A stretch of DNA of 64,000 nt. Origin: Solitalea lacus (GTDB taxonomy: Bacteria > Bacteroidota > Bacteroidia > Sphingobacteriales > Sphingobacteriaceae). Location: the NCBI RefSeq assembly GCF_022014595.1, contig NZ_CP091740.1:3398200-3462199 (forward strand), read 5' to 3'. A program made the position numbers and the translations under genes. Below, piece after piece: positions 54,819 through 64,000 of this stretch (position 1 is its first letter; each line of letters begins with the position of its first letter). The notes below the pieces were generated by a model. The model saw only the letters and a program-made list of their open reading frames with translations. It did no database searches and was not told the origin of the DNA.

Positions 54819-57362
54819 TTACTTTATATCTATATCGATTGAACTACTGGCCAATCCATCAGCAATAACCGTTAATTTTAACTTACCCTTTTGCTGCGGT
54901 TTGGCTTTGATGATAGCTAACAGCAAGCCGTTAAATGCGGGACGAACTGGATTAGAAAAAGTAATTAAACAGGAGGCATCACCATTGTCGGTTGCAACAA
55001 CCTCACCAGGACCTTCCAACTTGCACGATATAAGGTGATTGGCCGTTGGCACCCTATTGCCTTCTTTATCAGTAACGGCAATGGTCACAAATGATAAATC
55101 TTCTCCGTCGGCTTTAATAGAAGTTTTATCTGCCGAAAGTTTCATCATTGCAGGCGTCCCGGTAGTTTTTACACTTGAAGTAGCCCACTTCTTACCATTT
55201 TTATAGGCTACCGCTTTTAACTCGCCAGGCTCGTAGACAACATCATTCCAACGTAAACGATACTCATAGGACTGTTTCTTTTTTCTTCCCAAGGATTTGC
55301 CATTTAAAAACAGTTCCGCTTCATCACCAGAAGTATAGATAAATACAGGCGTAACTTTCCCCAAACGCTCGGCGAAATTCCAATGCGGTAAAATATGAAC
55401 CATGGGTAAATCAGGTTTCCATCTGGCCTGATATAAATAATAACGGTCTTTGGGAAAGCCCGCCAAATCAACAATTCCAAAATAACTACTTCTTGAAGGA
55501 GGACGCATCGCCTCCATTTTAGCTAACTCCAACTTTTTATTTTCCAGTTCTTCTTTGCTCAAAGAAGCATGATTTAATAAAAGACTTGCATCGCTGTTAA
55601 ACGGTGTAGGTTCCCCTAAGTAGTCGAAACCGGTCCAAACAAATTCACCACAAATAGCCGGATTCTTATCTAATGCAGCAAATTCCGCATCGGGCAGCGA
55701 TCCCCAGCCGGGTTCTGTTAAATCATATGAAGACACTTGAAAATTTCCAGGGAAATATTCATCTCGTGAACTTATAGTAGAACTTGTTTCACTTCCGTAA
55801 CCGGTAAAATGCTCATGCCCTTTAAAATTTAAAAAGCGTTTATATAAATCAGGCCCTCCATAAGCATCACCCGAACCGTAATTCATCCCATGTACATCCA
55901 CTGTCAATTCAACCCCGTTGAAAGCAGTTTGATTAGGTGCTGAAATACCGCAAGTAACCGGACGAGTAGGATCGTACTTGCGAATCACATTTCGCAATTG
56001 AGTAAACAAGTAGAATTTATCAGGATAATATTGCTCCGGAATTTCATTTCCCGTACTCCAAAGAATAACAGAAGGGTGATTTCTATCACGCTTAATTAAT
56101 GATCCCAAATCATTTTCATGCCATTTTTCAAACCAACGAGCATAATCATTTTTGTTTTTATCATCTTTTGAAATAAGAAAACAATCAAAAGCTTCATCCA
56201 TTACCAACATTCCCATTTTATCAGCAAGCGTAAGCAGTTCGGGTGCAGGCGGATTGTGGGAAGTCCGCAAGGCGTTACACCCCATATTTTTTAAAATGGT
56301 CAGTTGTCGAGCCAAAGCATGGATATTAACAGCAGCTCCCAAAGCTCCTAAATCATGGTGATTACAGGTACCTTGAAGCGGTACTCGTTTTCCATTTAAT
56401 AAAAAGCCGTTAGTGTGCGTAAATTGGATGGTGCGAAATCCAAATGGCGCCGAATACTGGTCGGTTAACTTTCCCCCTTCAAATACAGACACTTTCGCTA
56501 AATACCGATTAGGATGCTCCAAATCCCACAATTTAGGCTTATTCACTTTTACCACAACCGAGTCCGAACTCGTTTGATTAGGATTAATGAATAATGTTTT
56601 CTTTTCAACGGTGGCTACTTTTTTTTGCGCAATATCATTGGCGCTCAGCTCAAATATTTCCAGCTTATAATCTACATTGACCGGTTTAGTTAATCGATTA
56701 TCGATAGCAACAGCAACTGAAACATTGCCGTAACTATCGGTTATTTGAGGAGTAGTGACAAAAACACCCCATTGCGCCACATGCACAGGAGCTGTTTTTA
56801 CCAAACGTACATGCCGGTAAATTCCTGCTCCCGGATACCAACGCGAACCCAATAGCTCCGTATCTAATCGTACGGCAATAATGTTTTCTTTGCCTTCCCA
56901 AATATAGGGTGTCAAATCTACCCGGAATGAAGTATATCCATAAGGTCGCTCCCCAATTTTGTGACCATTCAACCATACCTCGGCATTGGCCATAGCGCCA
57001 TCAAAGTCTATATAGAACCGTTTGTCTTTATCGTTGGCTGAAACAGTAAAATGCTTTCGGTACCACCCAATACCTCTCCATGGAAGTTTCCCGGTATTAC
57101 CATCTAAATCAGCTCTAAATGGACCCTCAATTCCCCAATCATGGGGCAAGTCAAGTTTTCGCCATTTCGTGTCATCAAAAGCATTGTTTTGGACGTTTTT
57201 TGGCTCCACAACAGAAGAACCATCAGCCTGTAAACCGTAACGAGCAAAAAGCCAAATATGATCGAAATTCTCTTCTGTTCTTACTGACTGACTATATGCA
57301 TTGGCAACTGAAAAAAGTAAAAGAAGGAAAAGTAATTTTCTTACAACACGCTTTTTATTCAT
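54819..57362 (-). CDS. GH2 beta-galactosidase-type enzyme with DUF4982-like domain
   Basis: About 847 residues from MNKKRVVRKLLFLLLLFSV, with a signal peptide ending YSQ; five more residues are possible. Order: sugar-binding jelly roll (DLPHDWGIEGPF; GWYRKHF), Ig-like domain, TIM barrel, then C-terminal beta domains (SGDEAELFLNGKSLGRKKK; LSADKTSIKADGEDLSFVTI). The acid/base is E440 in STGNEIPEQ and the nucleophile probably E525 in GYGSETSS. GEFVWTGFDYLGEPTPF is typical of this exported GH2 group. It removes terminal beta-galactose or a related sugar. It has its own terminator, so it need not share a transcript with its GH35 neighbour. Confidence 0.9.
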   Translation of the reverse strand: MNKKRVVRKLLFLLLLFSVANAYSQSVRTEENFDHIWLFARYGLQADGSSVVEPKNVQNNAFDDTKWRKLDLPHDWGIEGPFRADLDGNTGKLPWRGIGWYRKHFTVSANDKDKRFYIDFDGAMANAEVWLNGHKIGERPYGYTSFRVDLTPYIWEGKENIIAVRLDTELLGSRWYPGAGIYRHVRLVKTAPVHVAQWGVFVTTPQITDSYGNVSVAVAIDNRLTKPVNVDYKLEIFELSANDIAQKKVATVEKKTLFINPNQTSSDSVVVKVNKPKLWDLEHPNRYLAKVSVFEGGKLTDQYSAPFGFRTIQFTHTNGFLLNGKRVPLQGTCNHHDLGALGAAVNIHALARQLTILKNMGCNALRTSHNPPAPELLTLADKMGMLVMDEAFDCFLISKDDKNKNDYARWFEKWHENDLGSLIKRDRNHPSVILWSTGNEIPEQYYPDKFYLFTQLRNVIRKYDPTRPVTCGISAPNQTAFNGVELTVDVHGMNYGSGDAYGGPDLYKRFLNFKGHEHFTGYGSETSSTISSRDEYFPGNFQVSSYDLTEPGWGSLPDAEFAALDKNPAICGEFVWTGFDYLGEPTPFNSDASLLLNHASLSKEELENKKLELAKMEAMRPPSRSSYFGIVDLAGFPKDRYYLYQARWKPDLPMVHILPHWNFAERLGKVTPVFIYTSGDEAELFLNGKSLGRKKKQSYEYRLRWNDVVYEPGELKAVAYKNGKKWATSSVKTTGTPAMMKLSADKTSIKADGEDLSFVTIAVTDKEGNRVPTANHLISCKLEGPGEVVATDNGDASCLITFSNPVRPAFNGLLLAIIKAKPQQKGKLKLTVIADGLASSSIDIDIK

Positions 57363-57423
57363 TCTGTTAAATTTCAATCTTATCTATAGTTACATAAAAA
57401 ACAGGATCCTATTAGTAGCAAAA

Positions 57424-57450
57424 GGCCTCAAATAACTTATACTTGAGGCC
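57424..57450 (-). terminator. Intrinsic terminator of the GH35 gene
   Basis: GGCCTCAA (57424-57431) pairs with TTGAGGCC (57443-57450), with a T-tract on the minus strand. It lies only a few bases after the GH35 stop. Confidence 0.8.
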
Positions 57451-57457
57451 CTTGCTT

Positions 57458-59833
57458 TTAGAAATTAAACACAGCTGATTTCAGATACACCTTATAATCT
57501 TTAACCATTCCATTCTTACTTTTGTCTGAACGAGGAAGGCACCTAAAACCCGTAATTTCCTCATCCTTTCCTAAATCAATTACTAACTGGTGAGGATGTT
57601 TAGTATTGCTCTGGTTTCCGATATATTGAGTATGCCAAATAGTTGATTCCTGATTATCGAAGACCTTTTCTGCAGAATTATTTGCAGCAGTTACCTCCTC
57701 ACTATCAGCATAAATCACTTTCCATTTTTGCGTTGAAATAGGTTTTCCATCCTTACCCAACAATTGCATCTCTGCTATAGAAGTGTAGTTGTCATTCTCT
57801 TGTGAGCTTAAAGCTTCAAAACAGAAGTACCTGCCTTTTGAAGCCGATGCAAAGCTTACTGTTTTCCAGCTATCGGCAGCATCAAAACTTCCTTCAAAAA
57901 CAGGCTTCTCATTAGCCAAAATGAGATTTTGTCCTACTTTTCTGCTTAACAAAGAAGCATCAGGATTAATTTTATCAAGAATCGGATCCTTTAAACCTTG
58001 AACAGCAGCCTCTCTAGGCCCTTCCAAATCAAGGATAATGATTTCATTCACTCCCTTTTTAAGCCAAACCCCTGGCATAAGAAAAGTTTGTTGCGGACCA
58101 ATTTTCCAAAAACGCCCAATGTTATAACCATTCACCCAAATCATTCCTTTACCCCAGGTACTTAAATCTATATAGGTATCACCAGTTTTGTTAAGGTTAA
58201 ACTTGGCTCGGTACCAAGCCGGCCCATTTACCTTTTGCTTTACAAATTTTGCTTTGGCTTGAAATTGATAATCAACAGGGAAATTATATACGGTCCAATT
58301 CTTTAGTTCTTGAACAGTATTTCTATCTAAAATTTCAACCTTCTCTGTGATACCTTTTCTGTCTATTACCGCTTCTCCAAAATTCACCCGACCAGTTGCT
58401 TCCACTAAAATATCCAAGACAGCACCTGCTTTTGTTGCAGGAATTTCAATTGTACTGTCTGCCCTTCTTCGATCAAGTTTTCCGATTAATTTTCCATCAA
58501 CAAAAACTTGAGCCCAGTCATGAACTTCAGTAATATTCAGTTTTCTTGGGGTTGAAGATGCCGTTAAATTCGTTCTGTAATTTATTCTTCCCCAACCTTG
58601 GTCAAACATCTCCATCGGTTTGATATTTACAGACTCTTTACCTTGTGGTAAATTATCAAACAATGGAGCAGCCTCTTCAAAGGTAATTTTAGGTATTGTT
58701 ATTACAGGAATAGGAGCTGGAATGTCTCCTAATTTTTCGCCCGGATTCAAGTATTTTTTTAACAGGTCACGAACGGCAAAAAACTTTTCAGTTGTATTGC
58801 CTTGTTCACCAATTGGGGCATTGTAATCATAAGAAGTCACCATTGCTGAATAAGGCGGTGAGTTGGCTCCACCCCATTGTCCGAATGTTGTACCGCCATG
58901 GGCCATGTATAAGCTGAAGGATATTTTCCTATCCATCATATCTTTCAAACTCCCAATAAAACTTTTAACTGAGCGGGTTTCATGTGGATTGCCCCAGTTA
59001 TCGAACCAGCCAGTCCAGTACTCACCACACATTAATGGAGCCTCAGAATGCTTTTCCTGAAAGCGTTTGAATTGCTTATCCACATCTGATCCTGCCATAA
59101 AATTGAGCGTTATGGCAACTTCAGGATCAGTTGTGTAAGAATCAAAAGAAGAAGGCCAGTCACAGCGCATTAGTTGTACTTTATCAAAGCCGGCAGCCTT
59201 AAGGTTTTTTCTGGTTGCCTCCATATATTCAGAACTATTTCCAAAACCCGCATACTCATTTTCAACCTGCACCATTATAATATTGCCCCCGTTTTGAATT
59301 TGTAAAGGAGCCAATTGTTTTCCAACTTCCTTTAAGTACTTGGCTGATCTATCCATAAAATAGCTATCCTCATTAGTTCTTACCTTTACATCAGCCTTTT
59401 TAAGCAACCACCAAGGCAATCCCCCCATATCCCATTCAGCACATGCATAGGGTCCGGGTCTAACTATACAATACATGCCATTGGCCTGAACAAGTTTGAC
59501 AAAGGTTGCTACATCCTTTTGTCCTGTAAAATCAAATTGATCTGGCTTTTGTTCATGAAAGTTCCAAAAGAGGTAAATACAAATGGTATTCATCCCCATT
59601 GCTTTGCAAAGCTTAATACGATGATCCCAATATTCTCTGGGGATACGTGGAAAATGAATTTCGCCGGCTCTAATTAAAAACGGTTTTCCATTTAGTAAAA
59701 ACTCCTTCTTACCTAAAACAAAGGTTCCTTTTGTTTTAGCAGTAGCTGATGGATTACCCGATTTTTTAATTGCATTCTGAGCAAATACAATTTGTGCGCA
59801 TGCTAATAAGCAAACCAGTATTAATCTTTTCAT
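57458..59833 (-). CDS. GH35 beta-galactosidase with C-terminal discoidin-like domain
   Basis: This 791-residue protein has a signal peptide (1-19, VFAQ). The TIM barrel opens with RAGEIHFPRIPREYWDHRIK. The acid/base is E193 in QVENEYAGFG and the nucleophile E271 in CGEYWTGWFDNWG. Two beta-sandwich domains follow (DVKVDG-like: DWAQVFVDGKLIGKLDRRR; NPWYRAKF-like: GPAWYRAKFNL). The last 130 residues look like an F5/8 type C carbohydrate-binding module (AEKVFDNQESTIWHTQYIG; HQLVIDLGK). It is an exo-beta-galactosidase of the periplasm or surface. It lies between two GH2 genes on the same strand. Confidence 0.93.
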   Translation of the reverse strand: MKRLILVCLLACAQIVFAQNAIKKSGNPSATAKTKGTFVLGKKEFLLNGKPFLIRAGEIHFPRIPREYWDHRIKLCKAMGMNTICIYLFWNFHEQKPDQFDFTGQKDVATFVKLVQANGMYCIVRPGPYACAEWDMGGLPWWLLKKADVKVRTNEDSYFMDRSAKYLKEVGKQLAPLQIQNGGNIIMVQVENEYAGFGNSSEYMEATRKNLKAAGFDKVQLMRCDWPSSFDSYTTDPEVAITLNFMAGSDVDKQFKRFQEKHSEAPLMCGEYWTGWFDNWGNPHETRSVKSFIGSLKDMMDRKISFSLYMAHGGTTFGQWGGANSPPYSAMVTSYDYNAPIGEQGNTTEKFFAVRDLLKKYLNPGEKLGDIPAPIPVITIPKITFEEAAPLFDNLPQGKESVNIKPMEMFDQGWGRINYRTNLTASSTPRKLNITEVHDWAQVFVDGKLIGKLDRRRADSTIEIPATKAGAVLDILVEATGRVNFGEAVIDRKGITEKVEILDRNTVQELKNWTVYNFPVDYQFQAKAKFVKQKVNGPAWYRAKFNLNKTGDTYIDLSTWGKGMIWVNGYNIGRFWKIGPQQTFLMPGVWLKKGVNEIIILDLEGPREAAVQGLKDPILDKINPDASLLSRKVGQNLILANEKPVFEGSFDAADSWKTVSFASASKGRYFCFEALSSQENDNYTSIAEMQLLGKDGKPISTQKWKVIYADSEEVTAANNSAEKVFDNQESTIWHTQYIGNQSNTKHPHQLVIDLGKDEEITGFRCLPRSDKSKNGMVKDYKVYLKSAVFNF

Positions 59834-59873
59834 ATTTTGGTTTAAGTTGACTTAAAAAAACGAAAACAACTAT

Positions 59874-59881
59874 CAAATGTA
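59874..59881 (-). promoter_or_regulatory. Possible Bacteroidota -7 element of the GH35 gene
   Basis: The minus strand reads TACATTTG, matching TAnnTTTG, about 40 bases before the GH35 start. At the right 19-base distance the -33 position reads TTTC rather than TTTG. Only a partial match. Confidence 0.35.
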
Positions 59882-60018
59882 ATTGAATGCTCCAAGACTT
59901 GAAAAGCCCTTGCAACCCAAATTCCGCTTATCGCTTATATAATCGCAATGCAAACGGTTGTGTAAATTTTAATTATTTAACTTTTTATTAAAACAAGGAT
60001 CATTTGAGTTAAAAAGAA

Positions 60019-60047
60019 AAGAGATTGCCTGTAGTTAACAACCTCTT
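60019..60047 (-). terminator. Intrinsic terminator of the LacZ-like GH2 gene
   Basis: AAGAGATTG (60019-60027) pairs with CAACCTCTT (60039-60047) with one mismatch; the minus strand continues into CTTTTCTTTTT. Confidence 0.7.
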
Positions 60048-60089
60048 TCTTACTAGTTGGATTAACATTTAATTTACATTAGATCTCTT

Positions 60090-63000
60090 TTATTTTATCG
60101 GTTTAATCCAATAAGTGTACTGCTGACTGGCAAAAGGAATCCGATACTGTTTCAGTGGCCAAGCTCCCCAGCTATCAATCCCCTGCAAACCGGTTTGCTG
60201 CAAATCCATGTGAACATAAATCTCGTTGCGTTCTGTCAATTCTCCTGAGTGATATTGTTTCTTCTTTTCCTCTGGATCCAAATCATCTAAACTATACGGC
60301 AAGGCAGAAAAGCTTAACAAGTTATCACCATAAACAAACTGTACTCCTTTACCCTTACTGTCTGTAAAGTTTACCCAACGAACATCGGTTTTATTACCAC
60401 TTTCCTGCGGACGTGCATAAGGGAAATACTGTTGTTTCAAATTTTGCTTGTATATACCAACCAATGAAGCCGATTTTCTATCCCAGTAGTTTTCCCATGG
60501 ACCACGGCCATAAAACTCTATATTACCAAACTGCTTATTCAACTGGAGGTTATTACCAATTCTGAGCAATAATTCGTGCTTGCCTTTAACCGCGTTGAAT
60601 TTGTTTTCCACTTTAAGTGTTCCATCAGCATAAACCGTTATTGTTTGTTCTTGCTCGGCATCACCGTCTAACAATGATTTCTTAAAGATAGCACTGTATG
60701 AGCCATCAGCATTTTGTTTAACATCTGCTGCAATTAATTTACCCGTAGTATAAGCATTACGCCATTTACGCAGCTTTGCATTAAATCCCGCCCCTATATC
60801 GTTATCCGTTGGAGCTCTCCAAAAAGCAGGCTCAGGACCATTTTGAACTAACGCTTGCTTATTAACTGTATAACTCTTCAGCAGACCATTTTTAGTATCA
60901 AAAACTACTGAAAAATCACTTCCGCTAATTGTATATGAATTATCAGATTTATTGGATATCAGGTTTCCTTTTACTGTATCAGGAGAAAATTTACTGCTTG
61001 TGTTACTTATGGCAAATTGCTCATATGCAACCTCGTACCCTTTTTCTAAAAACGGTTCGGCTTGTTTTAAGGTGTAACGAACGTTTAGGAAATATTCATT
61101 GCCATTTTGTTGTTTCGATTTAATTGGCAGATCAATAGAAATACTTTGACGAGGAGCAACAGATAGAGTCGGTACAGTTCCTTTCTCTATTACCTTTCCA
61201 TTTTGCACCAATTCCCAGTTTAACTGAGTATTGTCAATATTTCTAAAGAAGTAACTGTTATTAATACTGATTTTATTATTGCCAAGGTAAGCGGTTTTAA
61301 TAAACTGGTGAACTTTCTTCACCTCAACTGCCATTGGAGTTAATTCACGATTTGCGGTTACTACCCCTTTGACACAGAAGTTATTATCACTGAAATTTTC
61401 ATTTACAGGGCCTTCTAATGGGAAATCACCTCCATAAGCTAAAAATCGCTTTCCATTTCTAATAGTATCAATTCCCTGATCGATCCACTCCCAAATAAAT
61501 CCGCCTTGTAGTTTTGGATTATTTTCAATTACATCCCAATAATCTTTGTAGTTACCCAAGCTGTTACCCATAATGTGGGCGAACTCACTCATAATTAACG
61601 GACGAACATCTTTACTTTGTGAAGAGTACTGTAACATCCAATCCGGATCAGGGTACTGAGGAACGATCATATCAGTATTAAAATCTTCTTCAGCACGTTC
61701 ATATTGCACTGGACGGGTTGGATCCGCATTTTTCAGCCATTGGTAAGCTTCGTACATATTGGTTCCATTACCCGCTTCATTTCCTAAAGACCAGGTAATT
61801 ACCGATGCATGATTTTTATCGCGTTCATACATCCTTCTGATCCTCTCAAAATGTGGGTTTCTCCATTCTTTATCGTTAGCAAATGTTGTAGCCAAATCGT
61901 AGTAACGGCCGTGCGATTCGATATTGGCTTCATCAACCACATACAAGCCAAACTCATCACAAAGTTCCATCCAGTAAGGATCAGGAGGATAGTGGGAATG
62001 ACGAACAGCATTAACATTAAGTTTCTTCATCATCTCCAAATCCTTATGCATATCTGCATGCGTCAGCGTATGGCCTTCTGTAGCATTATGTTCGTGACGG
62101 TTCACGCCCTTGAGAAAAACACGCTTGCCATTTACAAGCAAATCGCTTCCCTTTATTTCAATAGTACGGAAACCAACACGCTGGGGAATAACCTCAACAA
62201 CTTCACCTTTTGCGTTTTTCAAGCTGATGTATAAAGTATAGAGATAAGGTATTTCCGCCGACCACTGGCTTACCAAAGGAATTTCCTTTTTGAAAGAAAC
62301 CGGTTGATTAAAGTTGCCAAGAACGGTTTTTTCTCCCGATTCTTCTTTCCATATTAAATTTCCTTTAGCATCAACTAGCTCAACAGCAACAGAAAAAGCA
62401 TCAGGTTTACTATGTAAAGTCTTCTGATCGATACGATAATTTTCAACATTCAAGTTGACATCAAGCAACCCATTTGCATAACTTTTATCTAAAGTAGATA
62501 CCACTTTAAAGTCGCGAATGTCAAGTTTTGGAGTTGAATACAAATAAACATCACGCTCAATTCCCGAAATACGCCACATATCCTGACATTCCAGATAGCT
62601 GCCATCGCTCCAGCGATAAACCTCTAGCGCCACCAAGTTTTCACCAGGTTTTACGAACTTAGTAATATCAAATTCGGCAGCAAGCTTACTATCTTCGCTA
62701 TACCCCACTTTTTTACCGTTAACCCAAATGTAAAAAGCTGATTTAACAGCTCCCAAATGAATAAAAATCTGACGACCGTCCCAATTAGCCGGAATGGTTA
62801 TTTTCTTTCGATATGAACCCACAGGGTTATTATTTTCAGGAATATCATAAGGCGGATTTAAAGCAGCTCCCATTTTACGTCTACCCGCAAACTCAAAAGG
62901 ATGGTTTACATAAATTGGCAAACCGTAACCATTAACTTCCCAATTGGCCGGAACTTTAAATTCTTTCCAATTTGAATCGTTATAATCAGTTTTATAAAAA

Positions 63001-63296
63001 TCTAAAGGACGTTTTGTTGGATCTTGCACCCAATTAAACTTCCAGTTACCGTTTAATGATATAAAATAGGCTGAATTTTCCTTTTTTCTTTTTGCTGCCA
63101 GTTCTTTACTCTCAAAGGCAAAAGCATCGGCACGCATTGGCATACGATTAACAGATACGATCTCAGGAGTTTGCAATTCGGAAGGAATTGTTTGTGCTTT
63201 CAAAGCGCTTCCCTCTGTTTGCAGAAGCATCAAAAAACAAGCTCCTAAAGGAGTAAGCATTGAGCAAAGGCTAGTTTGCAAATTTTTCTTTTTCAT
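60090..63296 (-). CDS. LacZ-type GH2 beta-galactosidase, exported
   Basis: This 1068-residue protein has the full LacZ layout after a signal peptide (ending LKAQ near residue 35). Seen in order are a jelly roll (GNWKFNWVQDPTKRP; DGSYLECQDMWRISGI), Ig-like domains, and a TIM barrel with KGVNRHEHNATEGHT and acid/base E507 in SLGNEAGNG. Nucleophile E571 lies in MSEFAHIMGNS. A C-terminal Bgal_small_N domain follows (FWRAPTDNDIGAGFNAKLRKW; FYGRGPWENYWDRKS). It hydrolyses terminal beta-galactosides. Unlike E. coli LacZ it is exported, as usual in Bacteroidota. It heads a run of three beta-galactosidase-type genes but has its own terminator. Confidence 0.94.
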   Translation of the reverse strand: MKKKNLQTSLCSMLTPLGACFLMLLQTEGSALKAQTIPSELQTPEIVSVNRMPMRADAFAFESKELAAKRKKENSAYFISLNGNWKFNWVQDPTKRPLDFYKTDYNDSNWKEFKVPANWEVNGYGLPIYVNHPFEFAGRRKMGAALNPPYDIPENNNPVGSYRKKITIPANWDGRQIFIHLGAVKSAFYIWVNGKKVGYSEDSKLAAEFDITKFVKPGENLVALEVYRWSDGSYLECQDMWRISGIERDVYLYSTPKLDIRDFKVVSTLDKSYANGLLDVNLNVENYRIDQKTLHSKPDAFSVAVELVDAKGNLIWKEESGEKTVLGNFNQPVSFKKEIPLVSQWSAEIPYLYTLYISLKNAKGEVVEVIPQRVGFRTIEIKGSDLLVNGKRVFLKGVNRHEHNATEGHTLTHADMHKDLEMMKKLNVNAVRHSHYPPDPYWMELCDEFGLYVVDEANIESHGRYYDLATTFANDKEWRNPHFERIRRMYERDKNHASVITWSLGNEAGNGTNMYEAYQWLKNADPTRPVQYERAEEDFNTDMIVPQYPDPDWMLQYSSQSKDVRPLIMSEFAHIMGNSLGNYKDYWDVIENNPKLQGGFIWEWIDQGIDTIRNGKRFLAYGGDFPLEGPVNENFSDNNFCVKGVVTANRELTPMAVEVKKVHQFIKTAYLGNNKISINNSYFFRNIDNTQLNWELVQNGKVIEKGTVPTLSVAPRQSISIDLPIKSKQQNGNEYFLNVRYTLKQAEPFLEKGYEVAYEQFAISNTSSKFSPDTVKGNLISNKSDNSYTISGSDFSVVFDTKNGLLKSYTVNKQALVQNGPEPAFWRAPTDNDIGAGFNAKLRKWRNAYTTGKLIAADVKQNADGSYSAIFKKSLLDGDAEQEQTITVYADGTLKVENKFNAVKGKHELLLRIGNNLQLNKQFGNIEFYGRGPWENYWDRKSASLVGIYKQNLKQQYFPYARPQESGNKTDVRWVNFTDSKGKGVQFVYGDNLLSFSALPYSLDDLDPEEKKKQYHSGELTERNEIYVHMDLQQTGLQGIDSWGAWPLKQYRIPFASQQYTYWIKPIK

Positions 63297-63583
63297 TCGA
63301 TGAAAATTGTACCGGGTTAAAAATGATTATTTGTGTGCTTGCTAACTCGTTTACATTAATGAGTGCCTTGATTAACACTTAGATATGTATCCGTTTTATA
63401 AAGCTATTACAAATCGCTGTTCTAATCTCTCTGTCATTGACGTTATTCCAATTTTCAAGTACCATTCTTCAATTATTTTTATTTAAGCAGTAAAATCAAT
63501 CCTAACCCAATGCTATTTACTGAACAAGGACAAACAATTGAGTAATTTTTCCTGATTTCCTAGGTTTTTAAGCCTTTTCAATC
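63297..63583. other. Upstream region of the LacZ-like gene
   Basis: These 287 bases hold the LacZ-like promoter region on the minus strand and run up to the transposase relic. No ORF, RNA gene or clear IS end was seen. Confidence 0.45.
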
Positions 63584-63968
63584 ATGTTTATCCGTCAAAA
63601 ACCAAATAAGAGTGGCCTTATTTTAAGTCAAAATATACCTTAGAAAAACTCGTTGTTGTCGCTGATGCAGGTTTACTCACTACTGAAAATATAAATGAGT
63701 TACAAAGCAAAGAATATGAATATATACTGGGGGCAAGAATTAAGAATGAAAAACAGCAGTTGCATCGCTTTTAGCGCATACAAAATCTATAAAGAAAGGA
63801 ACGTCAGCTCAAAATAAAACATTCGGAATGGATTCCTGAAAAGCTATTGATATTGCAAATGCAATTTTTACAATTACCATTACAACTCCCTTTTCAAAAA
63901 CTAAAGAACCCAGGTTGCACCTGCCAAATTAGGAGCAAATCCAACTGCTTAAATTATTCGATCTTTAG
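63584..63968 (+). pseudogene. Decayed IS1634-like transposase remnant
   Basis: The ATG at 63584 opens MFIRQKPNKSG, the N-terminus typical of IS1634-type transposases. A different frame from about 63622 then reads YTLEKLVVVADAGLLTTENI and EYILGARIKNE (DDE-domain core), stopping at 63774. Two more frames continue with AYKIYKE, IKHSEWIPEK and AIDIANAIFTITITTPFS, ending LLKLFDL at 63968. The order of fragments matches an intact transposase, but most of the first half is deleted and at least two frameshifts and two stops are present. It is a dead element. No convincing terminal inverted repeat was found. Confidence 0.78.
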
Positions 63969-64000
63969 TTGGGTGTCCCAGCAAGGAAAACAGGTGAACA

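Noticed and set aside
61809-62234. 141-codon plus-strand open frame
   Set aside because: It is antisense to the TIM-barrel region of the LacZ-like gene, whose catalytic motifs are clear.

Overview
The window comes from an AT-rich Bacteroidota chromosome. The signs are SusC/SusD pairs, an ECF sigma/FecR pair, a type IX secretion (T9SS) type-B sorting domain with a PorP/SprF partner, GH92/GH35/GH2 enzymes and an absence of obvious Shine-Dalgarno sites. The SusCD loci fused to thioredoxin-fold genes would fit Sphingobacteriales (Solitalea- or Pedobacter-like), but the genus is inference. No rRNA, tRNA or CRISPR was seen. Start codons were moved downstream of the longest reading frame where a signal peptide or a neighbouring gene argued for it. 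Layout: (1) 1-1482 is the end of a TPR-sensor histidine kinase gene. (2) 1544-10270, minus strand, is a tight run: tail-collar protein, leaderless periplasmic-binding-fold protein, 1991-residue repeat adhesin with a T9SS type-B C-terminus, and its PorP/SprF partner. (3) 10729-13986 holds an APS-kinase-like gene and a PhyH-type dioxygenase (plus strand) that converge on a sulfotransferase and an Asp/Asn beta-hydroxylase (minus strand). Together these look like a hydroxylation and sulfation cassette beside the collar/adhesin genes. This is the best candidate here for an undescribed system. (4) 14162-25267, minus strand, is ECF sigma, FecR anti-sigma, STN-bearing SusC, SusD, then three thioredoxin-fold proteins, ending at a strong terminator. 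(5) 25589-27332 has a group II PLP decarboxylase and a small unknown ORF. (6) 27390-35579 is a second SusC-SusD-(thioredoxin-fold x3) operon without sigma/FecR. (7) 36123-41180 is a GH92 alpha-mannosidase-type gene with a GH110-like beta-helix gene. (8) 41369-45757 is an Lhr-type helicase. (9) 46222-48663 is a third thioredoxin pair on the plus strand, with no SusCD. (10) 48889-54469, minus strand, is a K+-channel-like protein, an AI-2E family permease and a tripartite TolC/HlyD/MFS efflux system. (11) 54819-63296 holds three beta-galactosidase-type enzymes (GH2, GH35, LacZ-like GH2), each with its own terminator. (12) 63584-63968 is a decayed IS1634-like transposase. How the genes may work together: eight predicted exported thioredoxin-fold proteins in three loci, two of them downstream of SusCD importers, suggest that something imported or handled at the envelope must be reduced. 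The glycosidases would trim mannose- and galactose-bearing glycans. The repeat adhesin would be exported by T9SS with its SprF-like partner, and may share expression, and possibly modification, with the neighbouring collar and sulfation genes. The last link is inferred from position only.
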